64,000 nucleotides of DNA from positions 310,001 to 374,000 of the forward strand of contig WHVA01000019.1 of assembly GCA_015179125.1 (NCBI GenBank), written 5' to 3'. The first letter of the stretch is position 1; each line of letters starts with the position of its first letter. Position numbers and translations under genes: made by a program. The notes beneath the pieces are model-generated. The model ran no database searches. It was not told the origin of the DNA and was given only the letters and a program-made list of their open reading frames with translations. The DNA comes from Gautieria morchelliformis. Taxonomy: Eukaryota > Basidiomycota > Agaricomycetes > Gomphales > Gomphaceae. Shown here piece after piece: positions 11,410 through 21,900 of the stretch.

Positions 11410-11705
11410 TCCGTATGATCCCCAAAGGTGGAAATGAGGTCAATTTCTTCCTTGATTGAGCCAGCCTCATTTGGGGTACCATCAATATTGTGGATGGGGA
11501 TGGCACGGGGTAGGGGACGGGTCCAAAGTCTGTGTTCCCTTACAAACTCCACATCGATGAACATCCCTGTAGCCCCACTGTCAAGGAGGGAGTCAATTGC
11601 AAGTGGATGCCCTCTGTCAACGGAGTGGACCTTGAGAGGTACTTTGGTGCATTGGCGGAGGTCAGCAGTATGGACATAGAGGGACTGGAAGGTTTGCATT
11701 AGCAA
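11410..11705 (-). pseudogene. Gypsy aspartic protease region
   Basis: The minus strand encodes SLLDSGATGMFIDVEFVREH, with the DSGAT active-site motif of a retroviral-type protease, followed by a typical flap-proximal stretch. The domain is cut by the solo-LTR-like insertion at 11,405. Fossil. Confidence 0.8.
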
Positions 11706-11864
11706 CTGGAGCGATGGGTTGGGTTTTTGGCATGGCTGGTTTGGTTTCAGTTTGATAAGGGGTAGGAGAAGGATGCATCATATCGCCTGTGATCCCTATT
11801 GTACATATTTTGAGAACTGAAAACCGATTCGTCGCGCGGGGCATGTCTTTCACTGCTGACTGGC

Positions 11865-12971
11865 CTAAAAACCCTTTCCTTCCTCTTGGACAGGGGCTTC
11901 CACCTTCTGTTTGCGTTCCTCCATCGCTGCTGCTACAGATTTAGAGACAATTGCTGCAATGTCTGCCTCTGTGAGGTTTGCATGGATTCGTGGCTTGCGA
12001 GGTTCAGGACAGTCTGGTGAAATGTGACCAGGTCTCTTACAGTTGTAGCAGGTCCATGTTTCGGTGCGGTGGCAGGATGAGTCAATGTCCATAGGTGTTG
12101 CATTACTGGGTGGTGCTGTGACAACAGGAGCCGTAGCGGGAGTGTGGAGTGGTCGGGCAGGAAGAGGGCGATTAGGACCATGAGGTGTCTGTGCCTTCCT
12201 GACCTCTAACAGACGGCGATGATTGCGGTCAATCTGACAGGCTGCTTCCTTCCAGCTTTTGAGGTTGGGTGGAAGCGAGGGCTGGGCGTGGATCTTGTCA
12301 AGGATACCTGCTGGAAGGCCACGAGCATAGGCATCCTCGAGTGCCTCATCATTAAAGCCTGTCCTGCCTGCCAGGATCTCAAATTGAGCCGTGTATTCAT
12401 CTGCTGACATTCCTGACGCCATCCTGAGGTCATGCAGCTTAGTGCTAGCCGTTCTGGCACGATTGGGGTCCCCAAAGGCCTCCTCCACATGTTTGATGAA
12501 TGCCTGCAGAGTGGATATTGAGGAGGTACCATCAATAACAGCCTGAGTCTCGTTGTGTGCCCATATTTCTGCAGAGCCTCCCGTCATAAAGGAGAGAGCG
12601 TATAGGATCTTTGTGCGCTCATCTGGGAAGGATGCTGGCTGGACGGCAATGGACAACTTGATAGAGCTGATAAACCCTTCAGTCTCTGCACGGTCTCCAC
12701 TGAACTTCTCCGGTTCCACTGCTTTGATAGAGCGAGTGGATGGAGGGACACTGTGAGGTACTGAGGGGGCAAGGGTTTGAGCGGCAGCAACAGCGGCGGT
12801 GGTGGCAGCATGGGCTAAGTGGTCATGAACATTAGCAATCTGATTGTGCAGCTCCTGGTTCTGCAGTTGAAGTTGCTGCAGCTGCTGTGTTTGACTGGAA
12901 AGGAGACCTCGAAGAAATGGCCCATGTTCACCCAGGGAGTCCCAGTATGCATCCGGGAGTTGGTCTGCCAT
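11865..12971 (-). pseudogene. Gypsy gag with zinc knuckle
   Basis: A 368-codon frame starts at an ATG 60 bp inside the right LTR. It has an N-terminal Gln-rich coiled-coil-like segment (about residues 25-50), a retrotransposon gag core (residues about 85-250, with ASGMSADEYTAQFEILAGRT) and a CCHC knuckle, CYNCKRPGHISPDC, near residue 310. It looks open across its length, although the element as a whole is a fossil. Confidence 0.85.
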
Positions 12972-13018
12972 AGGCTGAGATGAAGGTTGGTTAAGAAAAG
13001 TGCGTGGGGTCGTCTTAT

Positions 13019-13031
13019 GAGCTTGATCTTC
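13019..13031 (-). promoter_or_regulatory. Gypsy primer-binding site, self-priming type
   Basis: The minus-strand sequence immediately inside the 5' LTR is GAAGATCAAGCTCA, not the usual TGG of a tRNA-primed site. Its AGATCAAGCT is the exact complement of AGCTTGATCT inside the LTR at 13,558-13,567, which lies about 30 nt downstream of a TATAAGA motif (13,597-13,603), that is, at the expected transcript 5' end. This is the Tf1/sushi arrangement, where the first bases of the RNA prime reverse transcription. Confidence 0.65.
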
Positions 13032-13797
13032 TGTGAGGGCAACACTAATGAAGAAGCCACAACCAACAGATACTCAAGGAGATAAGAGCCGATACTAGGA
13101 CAATGACCAACTGTGTAGTGGGTATCCTCAGTCTATAAATCTACCAACGATAGATACATGGGGACTTGCCTGCACTGCAGGCATATAAAAGTTTTCTTGT
13201 CTGAAAAACTGTTGAAAAAACTGTGAAGATTTTCCAAATATTTTTAGTGTTTTTATTAGAATTTGTTGAGCAAGAAAATTGTAAAAAAATTCAAAGTTTT
13301 TTTCAGGGTTTTTTATGGGTTTCTTTGTGTTTTCACAAAGAAACTTATAAAAAGACATAAAATACCATGCAAAAAACTTCAAACTTTTTTACAATTTTCT
13401 TGCTCAACAAATTCTAACAAAAACACAAAATTTTGTTAAAGTTTTTTTTACATTAAAAACACTAAATAAATTTGGAATACCTTTACAGTTTTTTGAACAG
13501 TTTTTCAGACCAGAAAATTTTTGGATGCCTCCAGTGCTGTGTAGTGGGTATCCTCAGAGATCAAGCTGAGGAAACGCCACCACACTGGCTACAGTCTTAT
13601 AGCACTGGCAAGGCTTACATAATAGGGGAGATGGAAACTTGTAGAAGGTTGTGGAAACTCGTGGAAGATGATAGAAACTCGTAGAAGGTTACGGAAGGTG
13701 ATGGAAACTGACAGAAGTTTATGGAAACTGATGGAAGGTGACGGAAACTCATGGAAGGAAACAGAAACCTGTGGAAGGAAACACGTGAACCCTGACA
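13032..13797 (-). repeat. 5' LTR of the gypsy element, interrupted by a MITE
   Basis: Matches the left LTR over its full 320 bp but is split after 13,131. A 21-bp segment (CTGTGTAGTGGGTATCCTCAG) occurs at both 13,111-13,131 and 13,537-13,557. Between these lie 41 bp of extra sequence and a 364-bp CACTA-type MITE. The 21-bp direct repeat suggests that a small tandem duplication in the LTR preceded the MITE insertion. Confidence 0.85.
13173..13536. mobile_element. CACTA-type foldback MITE
   Basis: A 364-bp non-coding element begins CACTGCAGGCAT and ends ATGCCTCCAGTG. It is flanked by the 3-bp duplication CTG (13,170-13,172 and 13,537-13,539). Its arms are long imperfect inverted repeats of more than 130 bp; for example TCTGAAAAACTGTT near 13,200 recurs inverted near 13,500, and TTAGAATTTGTTGAGCAAG recurs inverted near 13,400-13,425. 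CACT(A/G) ends with a 3-bp duplication are the hallmark of the CACTA superfamily, which includes the Plavaka elements of basidiomycetes. Confidence 0.75.
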
Positions 13798-13802
13798 TGA
13801 AC

Positions 13803-15551
13803 CCTTGAACCGAGTTTGTCGAATAGGCTTCGTAGCCAGGTGATTTCAGTACTGGCAAGAGTTGCTGTCATGAATTTGGCTTCTGTCATGGATAGGGTAA
13901 CGATGTTTTGCAATTTGCTGGCCCAGCTAACCGTTCCGGTCCCAATCTTGATGAGGAAACCAGACGTTAAGCGACCATTGTCTGGATTTCCTCCATCATC
14001 AGTGTCCATCCATGTCCTAAAGGTTTCGCCTGTGTTATTTGGTGCAAATGTGAGTGCCAGGTCAACCGCACCCTTCAAATAACATAGAAGATGTTTTAGG
14101 GCTTCCCAGTGTGCTGGGCCCGGATCTGAGTTGAAACAAGCAAGACATCCAATGGCATAGGTGAAGTCAGGGTGAGTAGCAATGACCAGATAGTTCAATG
14201 CTCCAACTGCATTTAGGTAAGGCAGGTTTTGCATTTCTGCTATCTCCTCTGGTGTGGATGGTCCCATTGCTGAGATTAGGTTTAATCCAGGGCTCATGGG
14301 TGTGAATAGGGGCCAGCAGTCGGACATGTGGAATTGATTGAGTAGTTCCTCGATGTATTGTTTTTGTGAGAGTTTTAGTGTCTTCTGCAGGCGATCGTAC
14401 TGTACTTCCACACCTAGCAATGATTTTGTTTCTCCTAAATCCTTCAATTTGAAGACTTCAGCTAGATGGCCTTTGACTCTATCAAGATCATGTCTTGAAT
14501 TTGATACCAGAGGTCATCAATGAAGACTTGTATAGCGATCTTGACAGTCTCACTTGTCCAGATATAGACACTTGGGTCAGATTGAAGTTGTGTGAATCCC
14601 ATGTTCTCGAGTGCCGATCCGAGCTGCTCGTACCACAGTCTTCCACTTTGCTTTAGTCCATAGAGTCCCCTATTTAGCTTGCATACCCGGTCGGCACCCC
14701 CTTGATGATGATAGCCTTCTGGTTGTTCCATATAGATTTGGGCATCGTCGCCTAGGATCCCATCTAGGTAGGCATTCGAAATGTCTATGGACTCAATGTA
14801 TGCTCCCTGAAGTGCCCCTTGAGCCAGTATTGTCCGCAGGGCTGCCCATTGCATGGTGGGAGCAAATACCTCATCATAGTCAATGCCTGGTCGCTGGGTG
14901 TAGCATTTTTCCACTAGGTAGATTTTGTATTTGTCCAGGGATCCATCTGAGTTTTTAATCTGGAATACCCATCGTGAACCAATGGCTTTTTCTCCAGGTG
15001 GCAGTCTCACTAATTCCCATGTCCCATTGTCCAAGAGTGCTTGGATCTCCATGTCTGTAGAATGCCTCCATAATGGTGCATCACAGCGCCGCATTGCCTC
15101 AGCGAAGGTTTTCAGAACATGATCAGCTTTGATAGTTGCATTGAACGTCATCTCAATGGTGTCAGGTGAGGTTAACTCTGCTCTGGTGATGTTTGATCCT
15201 TTGTGTATGAATTCCAGGGCCTGGATGATTGAGGCTCTGGCTGCAGCGCCCCCTTCAGGTCCTGGATCATCATGATCAGGAGGTGGTTGTGGTCTGAAAA
15301 AGGGGACATGGAAATACTGGTAATCGGGGTGGGCGGGAGCTCTGCCGGATCGGCAGGGTTGCAGGGGAGGTGCAGGTGGAACAGGGTCTCAAGCTGGCAG
15401 TTCAGGGGCAGGTGGTGCTGGGTCAGGAAGAACTGGTGGGTCATGGTCAGGTTGTTCTAAAATGGGGGGAGGGTGGATTTCATGGTGGGCTTCTAGCCGG
15501 TCTGGGTCTGGTGGTGCTGCAGCCTCATTTGGGAGAAGGGCAGGTGTTGAT
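13803..15551 (-). pseudogene. Old copia: reverse transcriptase and start of RNase H
   Basis: Minus-strand motifs of Ty1/copia pol: AIGSRWVFQIKNSDGSLDKY, GIDYDEVFAPTMQWAALRTI, IESIDISNAYLDG, QPEGYHH, KLNRGLYGLKQSGRLWYEQL, VFIDDLW (degenerate catalytic site), then LNAVGALNYLVIATHPDFTY and the RNase H onset TVSWASKLQNIVTLSMTEAK. A proline-rich linker lies at 15,170-15,550 up to the TIR element. Fossil, broken in a few places. Confidence 0.85.
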
Positions 15552-15556
15552 CTGAG

Positions 15557-16126
15557 GAGGATGTTTATAAATGTCATATATATGTATATATAGCTTAGCT
15601 CATCTATATTTCATAAAATATATCAAAATTGAGGCAGTTGCCAGCACCTGTAAGGCATGCTTAATCCTAGCCACAAAGTTCTTTCTCACAGTCTGCTGCT
15701 CCTGCAGGAAAGGGTGTATACCCCATTGTCTAAACATCAATAGTTACATATCTTTGTACTATACATGCATATTATTTTAAACATACTTTCTAATCAGATC
15801 TCTCAACCATATATAATAATATAGTACAGGTATTGTCCATACTTGCTTCTATATTCTGTGATTGTACATCTAACATGTTTCATGTATACTTTTAATATAT
15901 AGTCATCCACATCCTCTCTGAAATTGCTCTGTTATATCAATACACACCATGCTTTAGCACATACAACCATATTTTTAAAATATCAGAACATTCAAAAAAA
16001 TTTAGGATGTCCACAATATACAAGTTGCTCAAAATGATGGATTATGAATTTGGTTAGGGTTGATATTTTAAAAGATATCTAATATATCTCAGAAGAATAT
16101 ACATTGTTGTCAATGTGAACATCCTC
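15557..16126. mobile_element. 570-bp TIR element, copy 1, inserted in the old copia
   Basis: Non-coding, AT-rich, with 9-bp terminal inverted repeats GAGGATGTT..AACATCCTC and a 5-bp target-site duplication CTGAG at 15,552-15,556 and 16,127-16,131. A closely similar copy lies at 49,456-50,100 with a different duplication (CAAAG), so both ends and the 5-bp duplication are established from two independent insertions. It could be a MITE of an uncertain superfamily or an unusual solo LTR; the ends contain TGTT..AACA internally. Confidence 0.8.
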
Positions 16127-17133
16127 CTGAGCAGGCATTGGGTAGGGTTGTTAGTGGAGAGGCCCGGGAACTCTGTCTCATCGAAAATGATGTTGTGGGA
16201 TATGATGGTACACTTTGTGGCAGGATCAAGGCAGCACCGCCCTTTGTATCTGTTTTCGAAGCCAAGATAAATGCATTTTCAGGATCTAGGCTGAAGTCCA
16301 TCCCTCTCATCTTTTTGCACGTGAACATGTGCTGTACAGCCAAAAGTGTGGGTTGGTGTGGCATTGATGATGTGGACTAACAGTTGTAGGGCATCTCCCC
16401 ACATCAATGCCGTAGATGAGCTTGTTGCAGTAATGCAATTGTCCCTTCAATGAGGGTGCGGTTGGTTGGTTCTGAGATTCCATTCTGTTGCGGTGTACCC
16501 CTCATAGTATGCTCATAGATTATCCCTCGGGTTGGAAATGCTCGTCCCATTTCCCCCCTATATATTCCCCTCCTTTGTCATCTCTGAATCTCCTCACTCA
16601 TGATCCTGTTTGGTTTTTGGCAAATGCCTCGTAGGATCGGTAAGCATCCAAGGCTTCGTCCTTTGATTTCAGGTGGTACACACATTGGTAGCATGTATGA
16701 TCGATCATCTGTGAAGGTTATCCAAAATTGATGACTGGACGGTGTGTGCACAGGGAGGTGTCTGGACATTGGAGACAACAAGGTGGAGCGGTTTGGAAGT
16801 ACGGATATCACTTCTTTGTGGGAATGGATCGCAGTGTTGTTTCGCCGTGATGCATGGTTCGCAGATGGGTGGCATGCTTGCATTGGAGTTCATGCATGTT
16901 CTGCAGGCCATGTCATGTTTTAGAAGTCTTTCCAAACGGGATGTCCCAATGTGTGGAAGTTGCTTGTGCAATGGGGATCAATCTACTATGGGTGACGATG
17001 CGGAGAAGGCATGTTCTGGGTTAGGGACAGTGTTTCTGGTTAGGAAACCAGTTCAGTTTTGCACTGTGGTGCAGAAATGTAGTTCTCCATCTTGGACGAA
17101 TGAGATATGGCTTTGCACAATATTGATGGTAAA
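16127..17133 (-). pseudogene. Old copia: integrase region
   Basis: The minus strand shows the GAG-pre-integrase zinc segment (HIGTSRLERLLKHDMACR, CEPCITAKQH), decayed integrase core sequence, and the C-terminal integrase segment (HPTLLAVQHMFTCKK region, PSYPTTSFSMRQ with the adjacent frame giving the I.FDETEFPG signature). It continues from the protease part across the LINE at 17,134-23,154. Fossil, heavily broken. Confidence 0.7.
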
Positions 17134-17286
17134 GAGCTTTCAGCTTTTCTCACGCTAACCACCACCACCAAAATACCCAAAACCATCCACACAAACACAC
17201 AGCGACCACACACCTCACTAGCGTACTGCTGACAGTAGACAGCAGTACAGCCATAGCTTCTACAAAAAGAAGCAAAAGAAAAGACG

Positions 17287-18987
17287 ATGCCACCGAGCGT
17301 CGACGCCCAGGCGCCCGCCACGTCACAAAGCCGGACGAGGTCGAGCAACCAGCATTTGACCACCAATAGAACCAGGCTGGAGCTCCTGACAGAACCGACA
17401 GCAGCAGTGCATACCAGAGAGCAGGCGAGAAGCTACCTAGACAGGCACGGTTACCTAGCGAAAGACGACCAGCTGTCGGCGGAGCAGCTAAGCTACTCGC
17501 TGCTCTCGCTCGCGCACAACGCCACTGGGAAGACACTGCAGGAAGGGGCCAGAGCGATTGCGATACTGATGTTGGAGGAGGCAGCGAAAAACGTAGCGGT
17601 GGCGGTCCTGCGCCAGGTCGAACAGAAACTCAGTCCGGTCATAGAAAAGATAACAGCGGCTACAGACACGGCGAGAGATGCGGTTACGGTCGCAAAGGAA
17701 ACAGCAGAAGAGGCCCATAACCTCATAGAGCATGTCGGAAAAATAGACTGGCAGGGACTACAGAGAACGGACAGCGGAGCAGGAGGGTTGAGTTACGCGG
17801 CAGCACTAAAGGGTAATGTACCCCTCTCACATCCAAACAACCTAGCAAAGGCAAGAGCAAGAGAAAAGCAAATAATGATAGACAGGGACCCACGAGGGGA
17901 ACAAGACACGCTCAAAGAACTGACAGAGCAGGAATTAGTCGCGAAGGCGAACGAGGCTATCGATCAGCTGGGAGACGATCACGACCTCAACGATATAGTT
18001 TTCATTGGCGCCAAGAGGTTAGCAAACGGCGGGATAATCCTCGAATTGGACACAGCAGAAGCGGCGAAGTGGGTCCAAACAAACAGACGAACGTTCCTCA
18101 ACAAGTTCAGCGGAACGGCCGTGATAAAAGACCGGGAACTATCGGTGATAGTCGAATATGTCCCGTTAAGTCACTCACCAGAAGCGCTTTCAGAGTTGAG
18201 AAGAATAGAACGAGACTCGAGGTTACCCGCCGAGTCCCTCCTAGAAACCCGATGGATCAAACCAGTTCACAGGAGAACTGCAGGACAGAGATCGGCACAC
18301 ATTATAGCTAAGTTCGCCAGTACAGAATCAGCGAATCAAAGTATTAGAGACGGAATAATTATAGCAGGAAAACGAACCTGGGCAAGAAGAATGAGAAGGG
18401 AACCGCGGCGCTGTCTCAAATGCCAGAAATACAACGCGAGACACGTTGCCGCAGAGTGCGACAGCGCCGACAAATGCGGCACCTGTGGAGGAGAACACAG
18501 GACGGCAGAGTGCGAGGAAACTGATCCAAAAAGATTCAAATGCGTCAATTGCAACACACACGGGCACGCATCGTGGGACAGGACGTGCCCAAGGTTCATA
18601 GAGGCATGTCAAGCGATGGAGAAAAAAGACCCAGAGCATACCTATAAATATTTCCCTGACGAGTACCCGTGGACCTGGGAGCAGCAAGGAGCCCAGGAAG
18701 AGATGGAAGACGCTGGGGATCTGCTCAAAAGGGTCGGCGCGCAAGCGAACAAAAAGAGACAGGAGGCGGAGGCAGAAGCAAGAGGCGGAGGGCGCATGGA
18801 GTACGAGAGGAGCGAGTGGGGAGGAAGGGGCGCAGCGAACCCTCGGGTCGGGCACAGAGACCAAGGGTGGACAACAAGAGAAGCGGGAGAGGTCCGACAG
18901 AGACGGCTGGACGAATACGACTTCACAGGCAACCGAGAGCAGACGCAAATAGAGGAGAACAGGAACAACAACCTACGCCAAGAATGA
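17287..18987 (+). CDS. LINE ORF1: gag-like RNA-binding protein
   Basis: A 566-residue protein, intact. The N-terminal third is Ala-rich and probably helical (residues about 70-150). The C-terminal part has three Cys/His knuckles at about residues 378-440: CLKCQKYNARHVAAEC (CX2CX6HX4C), CGTCGGEHRTAEC (CX2CX3HX4C) and CVNCNTHGHASWDRTC (CX2CX4HX6C). A charged RGG/GR-rich tail follows. In the Tad1 clade ORF1 proteins coat the element RNA; that role is inferred here. The start is the first ATG after the 5' UTR, aligning with the ORF1 start of the 37.6-43.6 kb copy. The stop TGA overlaps the ORF2 start in ATGA at 18,984-18,987. Confidence 0.85.
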   Translation: MPPSVDAQAPATSQSRTRSSNQHLTTNRTRLELLTEPTAAVHTREQARSYLDRHGYLAKDDQLSAEQLSYSLLSLAHNATGKTLQEGARAIAILMLEEAAKNVAVAVLRQVEQKLSPVIEKITAATDTARDAVTVAKETAEEAHNLIEHVGKIDWQGLQRTDSGAGGLSYAAALKGNVPLSHPNNLAKARAREKQIMIDRDPRGEQDTLKELTEQELVAKANEAIDQLGDDHDLNDIVFIGAKRLANGGIILELDTAEAAKWVQTNRRTFLNKFSGTAVIKDRELSVIVEYVPLSHSPEALSELRRIERDSRLPAESLLETRWIKPVHRRTAGQRSAHIIAKFASTESANQSIRDGIIIAGKRTWARRMRREPRRCLKCQKYNARHVAAECDSADKCGTCGGEHRTAECEETDPKRFKCVNCNTHGHASWDRTCPRFIEACQAMEKKDPEHTYKYFPDEYPWTWEQQGAQEEMEDAGDLLKRVGAQANKKRQEAEAEARGGGRMEYERSEWGGRGAANPRVGHRDQGWTTREAGEVRQRRLDEYDFTGNREQTQIEENRNNNLRQE

Positions 18988-21900
18988 GCGAAGAAACCGA
19001 ACAGTTAAAAAAATTGAGGATCCGACAACAGAACGTCAATAAATCGCTCACAGCCACGGCTGAAATGCTAGCTAAGTGCTCACCCGACTGTTATGATATA
19101 TTAGCAATACAAGAACCGTATATTGACTTCTTGGGAAACGCCAGGGCTACAAATAGTTGGTACTCAATATACCCGAAGACGCATTACCAGGAAAGAGAGA
19201 AGAGAACGAGGTCGATGATACTGGTAAACAAGAAAATAGCCACGAACACATGGGCGGCCGTGGATATAGGAACACCAGACGTTACAGCGATAGAAATAAA
19301 GACGAACATGGGTAACGTGCTCCTCCTCAATCTATACTGTGACTGCACACACTCAGATAGCTTGAGGGCCACAAGGAAGTTTTTACAGAACAGAGCCGAG
19401 GGAGGCGATGGCCAGCAGCACAACGTAGAGGGAATGATATGGGTTGGTGACTTTAACAGACACCACCCACTATGGGACGAGCTGCGGAACACGCACCTGT
19501 TCACTAGGGCCAATTTGGATGCAGCACAAACATTATTGGATGCAGTAGCCGAACATGACCTGCAGATGGCGCTCCCCAAAGGGGCACCCACGCTTAGGGC
19601 GATGGCAACAGGGAACCTTACTCGCACAGATAACGTCTTTATTTCTACTAGTTTAGCAGAGAGCTTGACCAGCTGCAGACCGAAACCAGAAGAGCAACCG
19701 CCCAAAAGTGACCACTTCCCAGTGGATACCATTTTTGACATAACTCTACGGGCAAGTGCGCAACAGCCAAAACCGAACTACAGACAAGTAGACTGGAAGC
19801 TGTATAATGAAAAACTAGAAGCCAGGCTCAAAGCAGACATCGGCGAGCCAAATCCCCTCACGCCACAACAATTTAATGCACATCTACGCGCGCTGATGAC
19901 TGCTATCGCAGATACGACCGACGAAGTAGTTCCAAGGAGCAGGCCATCACCGTACATGAAGCGGTGGTGGTCACGGCAGCTCACACAAACAAGAGCAGAG
20001 ACACGGCGAGCAGGCAGACGATCCTACGCAAGGCGAAATGACCCATCGGATGCAGCTCACGAGGAATATAGGATTGCTAGAAACAAGTACGCAAGTGCCA
20101 TAGAGAAATCAAAAAAGGACCACTGGAGAGACTTCCTGGACAATATCAACCAGAAGACGATCTGGACGGCGCACAAGTACGCCTCAGCAGATGCATCTGA
20201 TGGGGGTCGAACACGAGTACCAACGCTGACAATGGCACGGGAAAATGGGACACACGCAATTGCAAGAACAAACGAGCAAAAAGCCGACATGCTGTTCAAT
20301 GCTTTCTTCCCGCAGCCAAGCGAGGGCTATGAGCAAGCGCCAACAGACTACGAGTATCCAAGCCCGGCCTTCGAGTACCAACCAATAACGGACAACCAAA
20401 TACGAAGGGCCATAGACAGACTGAACCCGTTTAAGGCCCTGGGAGACAGCGGTATCCCAAACGTGCTTCTAATACAGTGCGCTGACATTTTGATTCCCTA
20501 CCTAGGCCCGCTTTTCCGCGTGACTTTTGAGCTCAAAATATACCCGCCCGAATGGAGAGACTCAATAACGAGAGTCCTTCGCAAGCCGGGGAAAGCCGAT
20601 TATACAGTGCCTGGAGCGTATAGGCCTATCGCACTCTTGGACACGGTAGGAAAAGTGTTATCAGCATGCGTAGCGGAAGACCTGGTAAAAATGGCAGAGA
20701 GACATCACCTTTTGCCAGAAAACCACTTCGGCTGTCGACCGGGGCGCACGACAACCGATGCAATTCACTACGTGGTAGCAGCGGCGAAAGACGCGTGGAG
20801 GAGGGAAGAGTGTTAGGGGTGCTTTTCCTAGATATCAAGGGGGCTTTCCCGAGCATAATGCTGGATAGACTCACTCACAATATGCGCAGAAGGGGGGTCC
20901 CACCCGAATACACAGACTGGATAAAAAGGAAAGTCAAGGGACGACTCACCACGATTAGCTTCGATGACTACACTACAACCACAAGGCCAATAGGGCGGGG
21001 AATGGACCAAGGGTGCCCATTGTCCGCGATAGCGTACCAATTTTACAATGGAGATCTGATAGACGGGGTTCGGCGAGAGAACGGAGAGGACAGCGTAGGC
21101 TTTGTGGATGACACTACGATGGTGGCAGAAGGGGCAGATTTTCAGGATGCATTCGGGAAGCTGGCCAACATCATGACCAGGATCGAAGGCGCAAGCAGCT
21201 GGGCCGAGACGCATGACTGTCAGTTCGCCGTGGAAAAGTTCGGCTTGATGGGACTTACCAGGCGACGGGAGAAGGACCCAGACAGGCCAAGCAAGACCAG
21301 ACCAGTCGCAAGGCCGTCGATAAAAATTGGACAGCACACCATAAAGCCCACAGCGACGCACAAATTACTGGGGTAATTATAGACCAGGAGCTGAGATTCA
21401 AAGAGCACACAAACTATGCACTTAGGAAGGGAGAGGCGTACATCGCGCAGTACAGAAGGCTCGCAAAACCGACACAGGGGGTAACAGCTAAGCACATGAG
21501 AAATTACTACCTCACGGTGGCAGTGCCGAAGATCTTATACGCAGCTGACGTTTTTCTTATACCAGATACTGGAAAAAGAAAAGGGACTAAAGGCTACATA
21601 AACAAGCTAGCGCGAATACAGAGACAGGCGGCGTTAGACATAACCGGGGCCCTCAGAACCACCGCAAACGACACCTTAGACGCGCACGCCGACTTGCTCC
21701 CGTTCCCGCTGCTGGTCTCAAAGATAGTACATAGAGCCGCAGTAAGGCTTGCATGTCTGCCACACACCCATCCACTAGCAACCAAAGTGAGGAAAGCAGC
21801 TGGAAGATACGTGAAAAGACATCACTCACCGCTTCACGAGATTCTACATGCTCACGGGCTTGAACCAGACAGGATGGAAAAGGTCGAGACGGTGGTACAT

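Larger units (their letters stand above)
3805..13797 (-). mobile_element. Chromodomain Ty3/gypsy element (chromovirus) inserted in the old copia
   Basis: This is a complete-length element with LTRs at both ends and a 5-bp target-site duplication, TGAAC, at 3,800-3,804 and 13,798-13,802. Parts on the minus strand, in order: gag (11,865-12,971), protease (about 11,410-11,705), reverse transcriptase and RNase H (about 9,541-10,850), integrase with chromodomain (about 5,022-6,450), and an extra frame (4,322-4,732). A purine tract (GAGAGGGGGGTGA on the minus strand) lies beside the left LTR. The LTRs differ at about a dozen positions plus a small indel over 320 bp, so insertion is not recent. The coding region is broken in several places and carries three later insertions: a LINE, a solo-LTR-like sequence and a MITE. 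Confidence 0.9.

Noticed and set aside
15557-16126. Reading the TIR element as a plain solo LTR with TG..CA-type ends
   Set aside because: In both copies the bases outside TGTT..AACA are GAGGA and TCCTC, which are inverted rather than direct repeats, while true 5-bp direct duplications lie just outside them.
18669-18983. An N-terminal extension of LINE ORF2 from an ATG at 18,669
   Set aside because: It overlaps the knuckle-to-tail part of ORF1 with basic low-complexity sequence, and the other copy keeps the ATGA junction as the start.
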